DNA of 64,000 nucleotides from Vibrio coralliirubri (GCF_024347375.1 NZ_AP025470.1:434001-498000); one strand, 5' to 3'; counted from the stretch's first letter, positions 15,622 to 26,837 are shown. Notes: a model not told the origin generated them from the letters alone. Numbers and translations: made by a program.

Positions 15622-16353
15622 TTATTTACAAGCAGGGTAAACAAATGGGTTGTGATTACCTTGGATGGCATAGATTCGCTCATCACGAGTACATTCCCAC
15701 TTGTCGACAGGAAATTGCTTGTTCCATGCCATCATCAGGTTGGTTTGTTGCTTAGATAGCTTGAAACCATACTCTTGGCTCATGTAAAGGTAAGTACGCG
15801 CGATAGAGCCTTTTGCTCTGTCTGGCGGCATAACTTTACGCTGCTTGAAGTTGACCTGCATTTCACACTGACCATAGCTCACACCATCCATGCCATTCCA
15901 TTGACTGAAATTGTAGTTGGAGCGATCACCGTTAACCTCGCCAATGGCCGGAGTTAGGTTATGAAGATCGGCTTCCATGGATTTGAACACTTTGTCATTG
16001 CGAGTGCAGTTCTTGCGCCCACCATCTTGCCAGCACTGACGCTGGTGGCCAAATTGCCAAGCTGGAACCACATGTTCCCACTCAATTCGACTCGCTCGCT
16101 TTTGTTGTTTTCGGACTTGATAACCACAGCCATCAAGGTCGGGAATGCCTTTCTTTTTGTCCTTCCATGTAATGTCACAGCCGCAATAAAATGAAGTCGG
16201 ATGGTCGAGATAAATCTTCACCGCTTCTCTTTTTGCTTTGGAAAATGAGCTCGGTGGTGCGGCGAGAACGCTTTGGGTTACCAGTAGGCCAAATACTATT
16301 GTTAAGTAAAAAGACACAGGTAGGCCAAATGCTTTGAAGGTGAGTTTTTGCAT
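15622..16353 (-). CDS. endA: Periplasmic endonuclease I
   Basis: 243 residues with an N-terminal signal segment (cleavage probably after QSVLA near residue 31). It is a non-specific nuclease of the EndA/Vvn beta-beta-alpha-metal family that degrades extracellular DNA. The catalytic region contains [12 protein letters not shown], and the conserved [18 protein letters not shown] and NGMDGV follow. Cysteines in FYCGCDI, DGCGY, RQCW and others would form the disulphides that keep it inactive in the cytoplasm. An upstream in-frame start exists but does not improve the signal peptide. Confidence 0.94.
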   Translation of the reverse strand: MQKLTFKAFGLPVSFYLTIVFGLLVTQSVLAAPPSSFSKAKREAVKIYLDHPTSFYCGCDITWKDKKKGIPDLDGCGYQVRKQQKRASRIEWEHVVPAWQFGHQRQCWQDGGRKNCTRNDKVFKSMEADLHNLTPAIGEVNGDRSNYNFSQWNGMDGVSYGQCEMQVNFKQRKVMPPDRAKGSIARTYLYMSQEYGFKLSKQQTNLMMAWNKQFPVDKWECTRDERIYAIQGNHNPFVYPACK

Positions 16354-16449
16354 AGAAAAAGACTGATAAAAGTATGATAAACATCAGTCTAGCACTCAAA
16401 TGTTAGATCTCTCTATTAGATTTATTCTATCGAGTAAATCAACCTGTCA

Positions 16450-16950
16450 CTAGCTTAGCTGAGTTCCCGTAAAAGCTAAGGTTTGCTGGCACAATTGGCA
16501 GCGGTAGGTCGATTGATTTCGAAGTACTTTGTTGTGTCGTCTGATTGATAATGGGTAGGTGGTGCACTCACATCGATATTCAAAGGTTTTCCCTTGAACT
16601 GAAGCGATTTCAAAGCCGTGAGTTGTTCTGGCTGGCACGTTGAATACTTTTTCCATCACGTATTTCCACTCGTTTCCGTGAGGCCTAACACGTCCGAAAA
16701 CCTGATGCGTGATCAGGTGCGCGAGTTCATGCGGCACAACCTCGTTGATGAAGGCGTCTTCATTTTCAGCGAATAGTACGTGATTGAGCTTAATTTCGTT
16801 GAGCTGAAGGTAGGCCTTTCCCGCCGCTTTGCCTCTTAACTTGAAGGTGATAATTGGGTGAGGGAATTCACGAGAGAAATGTTGATTTGCGATAGCTAGG
16901 CACTCGGCCAATTTCTTATTTGCTCGATGTTGTTGCGGGGTGTAAGACAA
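16450..16950 (-). CDS. sprT: SprT family zinc metalloprotease-like protein
   Basis: 166 residues. The zinc motif HELAH is at residues 74-78, and the third His is in RPHGNEW (His91). A C-terminal zinc ribbon with two Cys pairs (YRCEC and CQLC) is present, as in bacterial SprT. The eukaryotic relative Spartan cleaves DNA-protein crosslinks; the bacterial role is less clear. It lies next to endA as in other vibrios. Confidence 0.92.
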   Translation of the reverse strand: MSYTPQQHRANKKLAECLAIANQHFSREFPHPIITFKLRGKAAGKAYLQLNEIKLNHVLFAENEDAFINEVVPHELAHLITHQVFGRVRPHGNEWKYVMEKVFNVPARTTHGFEIASVQGKTFEYRCECTTYPLSIRRHNKVLRNQSTYRCQLCQQTLAFTGTQLS

Positions 16951-16970
16951 ACGTTGTTAACTCCAAATAA

Positions 16971-16997
16971 AAGGCCTCAGCGTTTAAGCTAAGGCCT
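16971..16997 (-). terminator. Terminator of the DUF2189 gene
   Basis: Stem AGGCCTCAGC/GCTAAGGCCT (16972-16981 with 16988-16997, one mismatch) with an A-rich left flank gives a leftward intrinsic terminator. It lies 33 bases beyond the stop of the DUF2189 gene. Confidence 0.65.
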
Positions 16998-17030
16998 CAT
17001 CATAACATTGCTCGTTAATATGGCGATTAT

Positions 17031-17828
17031 TTATAGATGGTGATTCTTCTTGATGATCTCGTGATAAGCATGCCATGTACCATAACCAAGTAGCGGCATA
17101 GTGACGATCATTCCGATGCCGTAGGTAGCAAACCCCACCAGAATACCAGCACAAATAATACTCGCCCATACCACCATCGCAGGGATGTTCGATTTCACGG
17201 CATTAAAGCTAGTGAAAATCGCACTCATCACATCAACGCGTCTCTCCATCATCAGTGGAATTGAAAATGCTGAGATGCTAAATATGAGGCTTGCGATAAC
17301 AAAACCAATCACAGAGCCTGTGATTAAGAAGGGAGCGAACTCAGCTAACGGTGCGCCTTGCACTGAAGGGTAGAGCGCGTGCAATAACGCAGCGATACGC
17401 ATCCAGAATATCATCGCAACCATCAATACAATCGCAAAGGCCCATTGGTGGGTGGAGTTGCGAGTAATGGCTTTCATCGAGTGCAGTAGGCTGGCGTTGT
17501 GGCCTTTTTCTCTTTCCCAAGCTGCGTCATACAAACCCAGAGCAAGAAACGGCCCTATCAGCATGTACACGATCAGGCTAGGCATTACGACCAAGTGTGT
17601 TCCTTGCCATTGGACAAGTTGAACAATGGCGATTGCCGCTCCCATAAAGCACAAACCGTAGAATGCGCTGATTAATGGCATTCTTACTAAGTCATGCAGA
17701 GCAAGCGATAACCAATGAAAGGGTGCGGAAATACTGATTTGGTTGCAAGGAATGGTGCGAGCGTAATCCTTATCGCTGACCTTGTGTTTTTTATCGTTCA
17801 GTTCGGATGGGTGCGCGGTACGAGGCAT
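17031..17828 (-). CDS. DUF2189 family multi-span membrane protein
   Basis: 265 residues with about six hydrophobic helices after a polar N-terminal 50 residues. The conserved phrases (WLSLALHDLVRMPLIS, GPFLALGLYDAAWEREKG, and GYGTWHAYHEII at the end) match the DUF2189 family, sometimes annotated as cytochrome c oxidase subunit I-like; its function is unknown. It is a single-gene unit with its own terminator. A TG-repeat-free start at 17828 is preceded by a GGGGGA stretch that can serve as ribosome site. Confidence 0.85.
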   Translation of the reverse strand: MPRTAHPSELNDKKHKVSDKDYARTIPCNQISISAPFHWLSLALHDLVRMPLISAFYGLCFMGAAIAIVQLVQWQGTHLVVMPSLIVYMLIGPFLALGLYDAAWEREKGHNASLLHSMKAITRNSTHQWAFAIVLMVAMIFWMRIAALLHALYPSVQGAPLAEFAPFLITGSVIGFVIASLIFSISAFSIPLMMERRVDVMSAIFTSFNAVKSNIPAMVVWASIICAGILVGFATYGIGMIVTMPLLGYGTWHAYHEIIKKNHHL

Positions 17829-18143
17829 AGATCCCCCTAGTTAAATAACGTCCTAGTTATAATTCCATAAGGCTCATCGATGTGGCTTGTGTGAGAGTTA
17901 TGGTGTTGAGCTAAATTGCTCTTTGTCATCCCAGTTTTTGTTCTAGCGTGCATTTAACGAGCGTTATCAGACTGAATTAATTTAAGTTAAATGTGAGCTT
18001 GATCGCTTAGGAGTTACCTTAACTATTGTCAGTAGTGTTAGAAAACACAAATTATCAGCGTTTTTTTATACTAAGTGGTTAACGGTAAAGAAGGGCGTTA
18101 GATAAGAGAATGGCGAGTGAAAGTTCGGTAAGTACATAAAAAT
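17829..18143. other. Gene-free spacer between DUF2189 gene and metK terminator
   Basis: This AT-rich stretch should contain the leftward promoter of the DUF2189 gene near its left end. I see no reading frame with a ribosome site, no tRNA and no strong hairpin other than the metK terminator at its right limit. Confidence 0.5.
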
Positions 18144-18171
18144 AAAGCCCTTACTAAGAAGTAAGGGCTTT
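18138..18171 (-). terminator. Terminator of metK
   Basis: A perfect 11-bp stem AAAGCCCTTAC/GTAAGGGCTTT (18144-18154 with 18161-18171) is followed on the leftward strand by an interrupted T-run. It lies 26 bases past the metK stop. Confidence 0.85.
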
Positions 18172-18196
18172 AAAGAAACAAATCGCAGTGGCTAAA

Positions 18197-19351
18197 TTAT
18201 TTTAGGCCAGCGAAGTCCGCAAGGATTGCTGCTTTGTCAGTAGCTTCCCAAGGGAACTCTTCACGACCGAAGTGGCCGTATGCAGCAGTCTGCTTGTAGA
18301 TTGGCTGAAGAAGGTTCAGCATCTCTTGAAGACCGTATGGACGTAGGTCGAAGTTTTGACGAACTGCTTCGATGATGATTTCGTGAGCTACTTTTTCAGT
18401 ACCAAACGTTTCAACCATGATAGATGTTGGATCAGCAACACCGATAGCGTAAGACAGTTGAATCTCACAACGGTCAGCCATGCCAGCAGCAACGATGTTT
18501 TTCGCAACGTAACGAGCCGCGTAAGCTGCAGAACGGTCAACTTTTGATGGATCTTTACCTGAGAATGCGCCGCCACCGTGACGAGCTGCGCCGCCGTAGG
18601 TATCAACGATGATCTTACGACCTGTTAGACCACAGTCACCCATTGGGCCACCGATTACGAAACGGCCTGTTGGGTTGATGAAGAAGTTAGTGTCTTTGTT
18701 GATCCACTCAGCAGGAAGTACTGGCTTGATGATCTCTTCCATTACTGCTTCACGTAGGTCAGGTGTTGTTACTGAATCGCAGTGTTGAGTCGAAAGAACA
18801 ACAGCGTCGATACCAACGATCTTACCTTGGTCGTATTGGAACGTAACTTGAGATTTCGCATCTGGGCGAAGGAAGTCAAGTTTACCGCTCTTACGTACTT
18901 CAGCTTGCTTCTTAACAAGAAGGTGAGAGTAAGTAATTGGAGCTGGCATTAGGATAGGAGTTTCGTTAGTCGCGTAACCAAACATGATGCCTTGGTCGCC
19001 TGCGCCTTGCTCTTTAGGGTCTTCTTTATCAACACCTTGGTTGATGTCTGGAGACTGCTTACCAATTGTGTTTAGAACAGCACAAGAGTCAGCGTCAAAG
19101 CCCATATCAGAATGAACGTAACCAATTTCACGTACTGTTTCACGAGTGATTTCTTCGATATCAACCCATGCAGACGTTGTTACTTCACCGCCAACCATAA
19201 CCATGCCGGTTTTAACGTAAGTCTCACAAGCAACACGTGCTTTTGGATCTTGTTCCAAGATGGCATCAAGAACAGCATCAGAGATTTGGTCTGCAATTTT
19301 ATCTGGATGGCCTTCTGAAACAGATTCAGAAGTGAATAGGTGCTTAGCCAT
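18197..19351 (-). CDS. metK: S-adenosylmethionine synthetase
   Basis: 384 residues from ATG 19351, which has a GGAG ribosome site; a longer in-frame start would add 22 non-conserved residues. The enzyme makes S-adenosylmethionine from methionine and ATP. Family motifs are [11 protein letters not shown] near the N-terminus, [12 protein letters not shown] in the middle and the phosphate-loop [16 protein letters not shown]. The gene is probably repressed by MetJ through the box array at 19437-19460. It diverges from tkt. Confidence 0.97.
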   Translation of the reverse strand: MAKHLFTSESVSEGHPDKIADQISDAVLDAILEQDPKARVACETYVKTGMVMVGGEVTTSAWVDIEEITRETVREIGYVHSDMGFDADSCAVLNTIGKQSPDINQGVDKEDPKEQGAGDQGIMFGYATNETPILMPAPITYSHLLVKKQAEVRKSGKLDFLRPDAKSQVTFQYDQGKIVGIDAVVLSTQHCDSVTTPDLREAVMEEIIKPVLPAEWINKDTNFFINPTGRFVIGGPMGDCGLTGRKIIVDTYGGAARHGGGAFSGKDPSKVDRSAAYAARYVAKNIVAAGMADRCEIQLSYAIGVADPTSIMVETFGTEKVAHEIIIEAVRQNFDLRPYGLQEMLNLLQPIYKQTAAYGHFGREEFPWEATDKAAILADFAGLK

Positions 19352-19436
19352 GAGAGCTCCACTTTTAGTTTTTGGTGTAAATAGTTTATGGCGTCGCAAG
19401 CTAGGAAGCGCCGCCATTAAATACAGTATATTTTGT

Positions 19437-19460
19437 AGGTGTTTCTACATCTAGACGGCT
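19437..19460. promoter_or_regulatory. MetJ-box array upstream of metK
   Basis: Three adjacent 8-base units, AGGTGTTT, CTACATCT and AGACGGCT, match the MetJ consensus AGACGTCT at 5, 5 and 7 of 8 positions. They lie 86-109 bases upstream of the metK start, just behind a possible -10 (TATACT on the leftward strand, 19424-19429). MetJ binding to tandem boxes represses methionine genes, including metK, in gammaproteobacteria. No SAM riboswitch is seen here. Confidence 0.55.
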
Positions 19461-19708
19461 ATTCTAAATTCCAGCGGTCGAATTACAAGCTCTTTTTTAT
19501 GATATGTCATAACTAATCGTTTGCGTATCTATTGATATAAGCCACGGCCAAGTGATGTAAATGTTCGAAAATTGCGAAAAATGACCGTTAAAATGCCAGT
19601 AAAACGTTTGCAGTCGCAATAGTCGTTTGAGAGAATACCCGCGCTAATAAAAATGAAAATTTTAGCAATTATCTCTTTTTTAAATCGCTTATGTACTCAG
19701 GAGCAGAC

Positions 19709-21703
19709 ATGCCTTCTCGTAAAGATCTAGCCAATGCAATCCGCGCACTTAGCATGGACGGTGTTCAACAAGCAAATTCAGGCCACCCAGGCGCACCTAT
19801 GGGTATGGCTGACATCGCTGAAGTTCTTTGGCGTGGCCACTTGAACCACAACCCAGCAAACCCAGAGTGGGCTGACCGCGACCGTTTTATCTTGTCTAAC
19901 GGCCATGGTTCAATGTTGATTTACTCTCTGCTTCACCTTGCAGGTTACGAGCTTTCAATTGAAGACCTGAAAAACTTCCGTCAACTGCACTCTAAGACTC
20001 CAGGTCACCCAGAGTACGGTTACGCTCCTGGTATCGAGACAACGACTGGTCCTCTAGGTCAAGGCATCACGAACGCTGTTGGTATGGCAATGGCAGAGAA
20101 AGCGCTTGCTGCTCAGTTCAACAAAGAAGGCCACGACATTGTAGACCACTACACTTATGCATTCATGGGTGATGGCTGTCTGATGGAAGGTATCTCTCAC
20201 GAAGCATGTTCGCTAGCAGGTACGCTTGGTCTTGGTAAGCTGGTTGCTTTCTGGGATGACAACGGTATCTCTATCGATGGTGAAGTTGAAGGTTGGTTCT
20301 CTGACGATACACCTAAGCGTTTTGAAGCTTACGGCTGGCATGTAATCCCAGCGGTGGATGGTCACGACTCTGACGCTATAAACGCAGCAATTGAAGCGGC
20401 TAAAGCGGACCCTCGCCCTACACTTATCTGTACTAAAACTATCATCGGTTTTGGTTCTCCAAACAAAGCAGGTACGCACGACTGTCACGGTGCTCCACTA
20501 GGCGCTGATGAAATCACAGCAACTAAAGCGGCACTGGGTTGGGAACACGGTCCTTTCGAAATCCCAGCGGATATTGCAGCTGAGTGGAATGCAAAAGAAG
20601 CAGGCGCAGCGAAAGAAGCAGCGTGGAATGCAAAGTTTGACGCATACGCAGCGGCTTACCCTGAGCTAGCAGCAGAATTCAAACGTCGTACTAACGGCGA
20701 ACTTCCAGCTGAGTGGGAAGAGAAAGCAAACGCAATCATTGCTGATCTTCAAGCTAACCCAGCAAACATCGCTTCACGTAAAGCATCTCAAAACGCACTA
20801 GAAGCGTTTGGTCAAATGCTTCCAGAATTCATGGGTGGCTCTGCTGACCTTGCGCCTTCTAACCTAACTATGTGGTCTGGTTCTAAGTCTCTTGAAGCAA
20901 CTGACTTCTCTGGTAACTACATCCACTACGGTGTACGTGAATTCGGTATGACGGCTATCATGAACGGTATCGCTCTGCACGGTGGTTTCGTACCATACGG
21001 CGCAACGTTCCTAATGTTCATGGAATACGCTCGTAACGCAATGCGTATGGCTGCTCTGATGAAAGTTCAGAACATCCAAGTTTACACGCACGACTCTATC
21101 GGCTTAGGCGAAGATGGTCCTACTCACCAACCGGTTGAGCAGATCGCATCTCTACGTCTGACTCCAAACATGAGCACATGGCGTCCATGTGACCAAGTTG
21201 AATCAGCAGTTGCTTGGAAACTGGCTATTGAGCGTAAAGATGGTCCTTCATCTTTAATCTTCTCTCGTCAAAACCTTGCACAACAAGATCGTAACGCTGA
21301 GCAAGTAGCTAATATCGCTAAGGGTGGTTACATCCTGAAAGATTGTGCTGGTAAGCCAGAACTAATCATCATTGCAACAGGTTCTGAAGTTGAGCTTGCT
21401 GTTGAAGCAGCTGCACAACTAACCGCTGAAGGCAAAGCAGTACGCGTAGTATCTATGCCTGCAACTGACGCGTTCGACAAGCAAGATGCGCAGTACCGTG
21501 AGTCTGTACTTCCATCTGACGTTACTGCTCGTATCGCAGTAGAAGCTGGCATCGCTGACTTCTGGTACAAGTACGTTGGTTTTGGTGGCAAAATCATTGG
21601 TATGACAACGTTCGGCGAATCTGCACCAGCAGGCGAGCTATTCAAGATGTTCGGTTTCACTACTGAAAACGTAGTAAACACCGCGAAAGAGCTTCTTGCT
21701 TAA
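19709..21703 (+). CDS. tktA: Transketolase
   Basis: 664 residues from ATG 19709, which has AGGAG (19699-19703) upstream; an earlier ATG at 19691 lacks one. The enzyme moves two-carbon units between sugar phosphates in the pentose phosphate pathway using thiamine diphosphate. [12 protein letters not shown] near the start and the cofactor motif GDGCLMEG...[10 protein letters not shown] (about residues 155-190) are present, and the pyrimidine-domain [13 protein letters not shown] and [15 protein letters not shown] follow. Downstream genes epd, pgk and fbaA use connected sugar phosphates. Confidence 0.97.
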   Translation: MPSRKDLANAIRALSMDGVQQANSGHPGAPMGMADIAEVLWRGHLNHNPANPEWADRDRFILSNGHGSMLIYSLLHLAGYELSIEDLKNFRQLHSKTPGHPEYGYAPGIETTTGPLGQGITNAVGMAMAEKALAAQFNKEGHDIVDHYTYAFMGDGCLMEGISHEACSLAGTLGLGKLVAFWDDNGISIDGEVEGWFSDDTPKRFEAYGWHVIPAVDGHDSDAINAAIEAAKADPRPTLICTKTIIGFGSPNKAGTHDCHGAPLGADEITATKAALGWEHGPFEIPADIAAEWNAKEAGAAKEAAWNAKFDAYAAAYPELAAEFKRRTNGELPAEWEEKANAIIADLQANPANIASRKASQNALEAFGQMLPEFMGGSADLAPSNLTMWSGSKSLEATDFSGNYIHYGVREFGMTAIMNGIALHGGFVPYGATFLMFMEYARNAMRMAALMKVQNIQVYTHDSIGLGEDGPTHQPVEQIASLRLTPNMSTWRPCDQVESAVAWKLAIERKDGPSSLIFSRQNLAQQDRNAEQVANIAKGGYILKDCAGKPELIIIATGSEVELAVEAAAQLTAEGKAVRVVSMPATDAFDKQDAQYRESVLPSDVTARIAVEAGIADFWYKYVGFGGKIIGMTTFGESAPAGELFKMFGFTTENVVNTAKELLA

Positions 21704-21742
21704 TCATTGATTGCTAGCTTAGTGCTAACAATGAAATGAATA

Positions 21743-21771
21743 AAAAAACCGAGCGCTGAGCTCGGTTTTTT
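21743..21771. terminator. Bidirectional-looking terminator after tktA
   Basis: Stem CCGAGC/GCTCGG (21749-21754 with 21760-21765), extended by A's on the left and T's on the right. It ends the tktA transcript. Confidence 0.85.
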
Positions 21772-21917
21772 GTCTCTGGGATTTGTTTTCTCCTAGACTC
21801 ATCTCTATAAGCAACAGATCAATCTGTCATGAACAAGCTGAGTTATTCAAGTAATGCCTTTTGGGTAGGATTCAGTTATCATCTGTTGCACGAAATTTTG
21901 GTTAGATGTACGGAACT

Positions 21918-22967
21918 ATGCTAAAAGTCGCGATAAATGGATTTGGACGAATAGGGCGCAATGTATTGCGCGCTGTCTATGAAAGTGGCAAAAGCCAACA
22001 AATCAAAGTAGTAGCGGTCAATGAGCTTGCTCAGCCTGACGCTATGGCTCACCTATTGCAGTACGACACCAGTCACGGCCGCTTCGGTAAGAAAATCTCT
22101 AACGATCAAGAGCACATCTATGTCCATCATGGCATTGGTGCTGAAGACAAGGGCGAGTTTGATACCATTCGTATCTTACATCTTGCTGATATTGATCTGT
22201 TGCCTTGGCGTGACCTTGAGGTGGATATTGTTCTCGACTGTACCGGTGTTTATGGTTGCCGAGATGACGGCCTCGCGCACATCGCTGCAGGGGCAAAAAA
22301 GGTACTGTTTTCTCACCCAGGTGCCAATGACCTCGATAACACCATTATCTATGGTGTGAATCACGATACCATCGAAGCGGACCACCGAATCGTTTCCAAT
22401 GGTTCATGCACCACCAACTGTATTGTCCCTATCATTAAGGTTCTTGATGACGCCTTTGGCATTGAATCCGGTACGATTACGACTATTCACTCTTCAATGA
22501 ATGATCAACAAGTTATCGATGCGTATCACAGCGATTTACGTCGTACTCGAGCAGCAAGCCAATCGATCATTCCTGTCGATACCAAGTTGCATAAAGGTAT
22601 TGAAAGAATCTTCCCGAAATTTTCCAACAAATTTGAAGCTATATCTGTGCGTGTGCCGACGGTAAACGTAACAGCTATGGATTTAAGTGTCACAATTAAT
22701 GCAAATGTGAAAGTTAATGACGTAAATCAAACCATTGTTAATGCATCCCAGTGTACATTACACAATATAGTTGACTATACTGAAGCGCCGCTCGTTTCCA
22801 TCGACTTTAATCACGATCCCCATAGCGCAATCGTTGATGGTTCACAAACGCGAGTGAGCAACGGCCACTTAGTTAAAATGCTAGTGTGGTGTGATAATGA
22901 ATGGGGCTTTGCGAACCGAATGCTGGATACGGTTCTTGCAATGCAAGCTTCTGAAGGCAAGAAGTAA
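21918..22967 (+). CDS. epd: Erythrose-4-phosphate dehydrogenase
   Basis: 349 residues from the ATG at 21918. The protein is of the GapA superfamily, with NGFGRIGR at the N-terminus and the catalytic Cys in SNGSCTTNC. The phrases [19 protein letters not shown] and SIIPVDTKL are characteristic of E4P dehydrogenase rather than glyceraldehyde-3-phosphate dehydrogenase. It makes 4-phosphoerythronate, the first step toward pyridoxal phosphate. An ATG at 21906 is also in frame. The epd-pgk-fbaA order is the classic gammaproteobacterial cluster. Confidence 0.93.
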   Translation: MLKVAINGFGRIGRNVLRAVYESGKSQQIKVVAVNELAQPDAMAHLLQYDTSHGRFGKKISNDQEHIYVHHGIGAEDKGEFDTIRILHLADIDLLPWRDLEVDIVLDCTGVYGCRDDGLAHIAAGAKKVLFSHPGANDLDNTIIYGVNHDTIEADHRIVSNGSCTTNCIVPIIKVLDDAFGIESGTITTIHSSMNDQQVIDAYHSDLRRTRAASQSIIPVDTKLHKGIERIFPKFSNKFEAISVRVPTVNVTAMDLSVTINANVKVNDVNQTIVNASQCTLHNIVDYTEAPLVSIDFNHDPHSAIVDGSQTRVSNGHLVKMLVWCDNEWGFANRMLDTVLAMQASEGKK

Positions 22968-23133
22968 GACCTAGAAGCAAATGTGCGGATTATTTATTTT
23001 TTAGCTTGAAATAAATACTAAGAGTCCACATATTATTAGTAGTGAAAGAATTACCAGTTGAATAATTTATAGGCTTAGCAGGGTTGCTGAGTTTCCAAAA
23101 CTTTATATTTATTTAAATTTGAGAGGACAAATC

Positions 23134-24297
23134 ATGTCTGTGATCAAGATGACTGACCTGGAACTTGCAGGTAAACGCGTATTTATCCGTGCTGACCTAA
23201 ACGTACCAGTAAAAGACGGTAAAGTAACTTCAGATGCACGTATCCTTGCATCTCTACCAACTATCAAACTTTGCCTAGAAGCTGGCGCAAAGGTAATGGT
23301 TACTTCTCACCTTGGTCGTCCTACTGAAGGCGAATACAACGAAGAGTTCTCTCTAGCTCCTGTAGTTAACTACCTAAACGACGCACTAGACTGCGAAGTT
23401 AAACTAGCTAAAGATTACGTAAACGGCCTAGAGCTAAACGCTGGTGAACTAGTTGTTCTTGAAAACGTTCGCTTTAACAAAGGCGAGAAGAAGAACGAAG
23501 AAGCACTTTCTAAGCAATACGCTGCACTATGTGACATCTTCGTAATGGATGCATTCGGTACAGCTCACCGTGCTCAAGCTTCTACACACGGCGTTGGTAC
23601 TTACGCTCCTGTAGCATGTGCTGGCCCTCTTCTAGCTGCTGAGCTTGAAGCGCTTGGTAAAGCAATGGACAACCCAGCTCGCCCACTAGTGGCTATCGTT
23701 GGTGGTTCTAAAGTTTCTACTAAACTAACCGTTCTAGAATCTCTTTCTAAAATTGCTGACCAGCTTGTTGTTGGTGGTGGTATCGCGAACACATTCATCG
23801 CTGCTGAAGGCCACAACGTAGGTAAGTCTCTATACGAAGCTGACCTAGTTGAAACGGCTCAAAAGCTAATGAAAGAGTGTGCTATCCCAGTAGCAACTGA
23901 CGTTGCATGTGCTAAAGCATTCGACGAAAACGCAGAAGCTGAAATCAAGCACGTTTCTGAAGTTCAAGACGACGACATGATCTTCGACCTTGGTCCAGAT
24001 TCAACTGCGGCACTAGCTGAAATCATCGGCAACGCTAAAACAATCCTTTGGAACGGCCCTGTAGGCGTATTCGAATTCAAGAACTTCGAAGCGGGTACAG
24101 CGGGTATCTCTAAAGCAATCGCTGAGTCTGCAGGTTTCTCTGTAGCAGGTGGTGGTGACACGCTAGCAGCTATCGACAAGTTCGGTATCAAAGCTGACGT
24201 TTCTTACATCTCTACTGGCGGTGGCGCTTTCCTTGAATTCGTTGAAGGTAAAGTACTTCCTGCAGTAGCAATGCTTGAAGAGCGTGCTAAAGCATAA
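23134..24297 (+). CDS. pgk: Phosphoglycerate kinase
   Basis: 387 residues from ATG 23134 with GAGAGGA upstream. This glycolytic enzyme makes ATP from 1,3-bisphosphoglycerate. [20 protein letters not shown], and the nucleotide-binding [13 protein letters not shown] near the C-terminus are all present. Codon use is strongly biased (many GCT, GTA, CTA codons), as is usual for highly expressed glycolytic genes in vibrios. It lies 166 bases after epd. Confidence 0.97.
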   Translation: MSVIKMTDLELAGKRVFIRADLNVPVKDGKVTSDARILASLPTIKLCLEAGAKVMVTSHLGRPTEGEYNEEFSLAPVVNYLNDALDCEVKLAKDYVNGLELNAGELVVLENVRFNKGEKKNEEALSKQYAALCDIFVMDAFGTAHRAQASTHGVGTYAPVACAGPLLAAELEALGKAMDNPARPLVAIVGGSKVSTKLTVLESLSKIADQLVVGGGIANTFIAAEGHNVGKSLYEADLVETAQKLMKECAIPVATDVACAKAFDENAEAEIKHVSEVQDDDMIFDLGPDSTAALAEIIGNAKTILWNGPVGVFEFKNFEAGTAGISKAIAESAGFSVAGGGDTLAAIDKFGIKADVSYISTGGGAFLEFVEGKVLPAVAMLEERAKA

Positions 24298-24305
24298 TTG
24301 ATTTA

Positions 24306-24333
24306 GAAAGGCGAGATGTGAATCTCGCCTTTT
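24306..24333 (+). terminator. Terminator after pgk
   Basis: Stem AAGGCGAGA/TCTCGCCTT with T's following, 9 bases past the pgk stop codon. It separates pgk from fbaA, so fbaA probably also has its own promoter. Confidence 0.75.
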
Positions 24334-24452
24334 AACGTTTGCTGCATATCACACTTTTTTGCTAGAATGGCATAAGTTGTGAGCAAACGATTGCAAGTTT
24401 TTAAACTTAAGTTTTTTAATCTTAAAACGATAGAATAAATAGGACTATTTCC

Positions 24453-25529
24453 ATGTCTAAGATCTTCGATTTTGTAAAACCTGGTGTGATTTCTGGCGAT
24501 GACGTACAGAAAGTATTTGAAGTAGCAAAAGAAAACAAATTTGCTCTTCCTGCTGTAAACGTTGTTGGTACTGACTCTGTAAACGCAGTACTAGAAGCAG
24601 CTGCTAAAGTTAAAGCTCCAGTAGTTGTTCAGTTCTCTAACGGCGGCGCTGCATTCTTCGCAGGTAAAGGCGTTAAACTTGAAGGTCAAGGCGCACAAGT
24701 TCTTGGCGCTGTAGCTGGTGCAAAATACGTACACGCTGTAGCTGAAGCTTACGGTGTTCCAGTTATCCTGCACACTGACCACGCTGCTAAGAAACTTCTT
24801 CCATGGATCGACGGTCTACTAGACGCTGGTGAAGAGTTCTTCGCACAAACTGGTAAGCCTCTATTCTCTTCTCACATGCTAGACCTTTCTGAAGAGTCTC
24901 TAGAAGAGAACATCGAAACATGTGCTAAGTACCTAGAGCGCATGGCTAAAATGAACATGACAATCGAGATCGAACTTGGTTGTACTGGTGGTGAAGAAGA
25001 CGGCGTTGATAACTCTGATATGGACGCATCTGAGCTTTACACTTCTCCAGAAGACGTAGCATACGCTTACGAGAAACTAATGGCTGTTAGCCCACGTTTC
25101 ACTATCGCTGCATCTTTCGGTAACGTACACGGTGTTTACCAAGCTGGTAACGTTGTACTTACTCCAACTATCCTGCGTGATTCTCAAGCATACTGTGCAG
25201 AGAAGTTCGGTATCGCACCTAACGCTCTAAACTTCGTATTCCACGGTGGTTCTGGTTCTTCTGAAGCAGAAATCCAAGAGTCTATCGGCTACGGTGTTAT
25301 CAAAATGAACATCGATACTGATACACAGTGGGCAACTTGGGACGGTATCCGTCAGTACTCTGCTGACAACTTCGATTTCCTACAAGGTCAAATCGGCAAC
25401 CCAACTGGCGAAGCTGCTCCAAACAAGAAGTACTACGATCCACGCGTATGGCTACGTGCTGGTCAAGCTTCAATGGTTGCTCGTCTAGAGAAAGCATTTG
25501 CTGACCTTAACGCTGTAGACGTACTATAA
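24453..25529 (+). CDS. fbaA: Fructose-bisphosphate aldolase, class II
   Basis: 358 residues, the class IIA size. The zinc-dependent enzyme interconverts fructose-1,6-bisphosphate with two triose phosphates. Zinc and substrate residues are seen in VILHTDHAAKK, ELGCTGGEEDG, FGNVHGVY and FHGGSGSS. Like pgk it has strongly biased codon use. An intrinsic terminator follows. Confidence 0.97.
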   Translation: MSKIFDFVKPGVISGDDVQKVFEVAKENKFALPAVNVVGTDSVNAVLEAAAKVKAPVVVQFSNGGAAFFAGKGVKLEGQGAQVLGAVAGAKYVHAVAEAYGVPVILHTDHAAKKLLPWIDGLLDAGEEFFAQTGKPLFSSHMLDLSEESLEENIETCAKYLERMAKMNMTIEIELGCTGGEEDGVDNSDMDASELYTSPEDVAYAYEKLMAVSPRFTIAASFGNVHGVYQAGNVVLTPTILRDSQAYCAEKFGIAPNALNFVFHGGSGSSEAEIQESIGYGVIKMNIDTDTQWATWDGIRQYSADNFDFLQGQIGNPTGEAAPNKKYYDPRVWLRAGQASMVARLEKAFADLNAVDVL

Positions 25530-25558
25530 TTCTTTGAATTAAGTACTCTTTAAGTTTT

Positions 25559-25587
25559 AAAAACCCGCTCATCGAGCGGGTTTTTTT
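25559..25587 (+). terminator. Terminator after fbaA
   Basis: Stem AAACCCGCT/AGCGGGTTT (25561-25569 with 25575-25583) and a T-run follow the fbaA stop by about 30 bases. Confidence 0.88.
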
Positions 25588-25890
25588 ATGTCTGATAAAA
25601 ACTTGTATTAAATATGTGAAAAACCTAGCCTACGGTGAATAAATTTCGTAGTCTTTTAGTTATCGGTATTTGTGTTTATCGGTAAGTTTTAATAATTCAA
25701 AAGCTTACATAAATATGACTTTGCAATCTGTCAAAGATAGGATATCGTGCCGAAAAACTGAACTTGGTTCAGTTTATAAAAAGGACTTGGCTTTAATTTA
25801 CTTTTAACACAATGACTTAACGGTAATTAAACTGTTTATTATATTGCAGAGTAAATTAGGCTTAAGGCAGTTTAGCCCATAGCATATTAT
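25588..25890. promoter_or_regulatory. AT-rich upstream region of mscS
   Basis: These roughly 300 bases carry no gene. They should hold the mscS promoter and leader; several AT-rich hexamers could serve as -10 elements, and I cannot choose among them. The ribosome site AGAGGA at 25893-25898 belongs to mscS. Confidence 0.4.
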
Positions 25891-25906
25891 ATAGAGGATG
25901 CACATT

Positions 25907-26773
25907 ATGGCTGATAGTTCGACAGCGATTGAGACTCCACTTGTGGATGGTTTGTCTCAAGCAGAGCAGTGGTTAACAAATAATTCAGATTTATTTATCC
26001 AATATGGCGTAAATATCATTTCAGCACTGATAATTCTATTTATTGGTAACCTTATTGTTAAAGCAGTAGCGAATAGCGTGTCTAAGGTTCTTCAGAAGAA
26101 GAAAATGGACCGAGCTGTTGTGGAATTTATTCACGGCTTAGTTCGCTACCTATTGTTTGTTATTGTTTTAATTGCTGCACTTGGTCGTTTAGGTGTTCAA
26201 ACGGCATCTGTAGTTGCTGTTATTGGTGCGGCTGGTTTAGCCGTTGGTCTTGCACTACAAGGCTCACTCTCTAACTTTGCTGCTGGTGTACTTATCGTTG
26301 CATTCCGTCCATTCAAGTCTGGTGACTATGTGGAAATTGGTGGTGTAGCAGGTTCAGTTGATTCAATTCAGATCTTCCAAACTGTTCTAACAACGCCAGA
26401 TAACAAAATGGTAGTGGTACCAAACGGTAGCGTTATCGGTAGCCCAATTACTAACTACTCTCGTCATAATACTCGTCGTATTGATTTGATGATTGGTGTT
26501 TCTTACAACGCTGATCTTCAAAAGACAAAAGCGCTACTGACTAAGATTTGTGAATCTGATGAGCGTGTACTGAAAGAGCCTGGTGTTCAAGTTGGTGTTC
26601 ATACACTTGCTGATTCTTCAGTTAACTTTGTTGTTCGCCCATGGGTTAACACAGCAGAGTACTGGGATGTGTATTTTGACCTTATGCAAGCAATCAAAGA
26701 AGGCTTGGATAACGAAGGTATCGAAATTCCATTCCCGCAAATGGATGTACACATGAATAAAGTAGAAGCTTAA
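25907..26773 (+). CDS. mscS: Small-conductance mechanosensitive channel MscS
   Basis: 288 residues, near the E. coli length of 286. This heptameric inner-membrane channel releases solutes on hypo-osmotic shock. Three membrane spans lie in the first 125 residues; the third, pore-lining helix has the Gly/Ala pattern AGLAVGLALQGSLSNFAAG. The cytoplasmic beta domain starts at FRPFKSGDYVEIGG and includes VPNGSVIGSPITNYS. I chose ATG 25907 for its spacing to AGAGGA; the ATG at 25898 overlaps that site. An IS element has inserted 30 bases after the stop codon. Confidence 0.95.
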   Translation: MADSSTAIETPLVDGLSQAEQWLTNNSDLFIQYGVNIISALIILFIGNLIVKAVANSVSKVLQKKKMDRAVVEFIHGLVRYLLFVIVLIAALGRLGVQTASVVAVIGAAGLAVGLALQGSLSNFAAGVLIVAFRPFKSGDYVEIGGVAGSVDSIQIFQTVLTTPDNKMVVVPNGSVIGSPITNYSRHNTRRIDLMIGVSYNADLQKTKALLTKICESDERVLKEPGVQVGVHTLADSSVNFVVRPWVNTAEYWDVYFDLMQAIKEGLDNEGIEIPFPQMDVHMNKVEA

Positions 26774-26837
26774 TTTCTAGTTAGTTTTTATAACTATAAG
26801 CTTTGTCTCGTCCTAAAATACGTTGACAGTATTTCTA

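Noticed and set aside
19352..19708. Possible SAM riboswitch before metK
   Set aside because: I see no SAM-I/II-like core; MetJ boxes are present instead, as usual for gammaproteobacteria.
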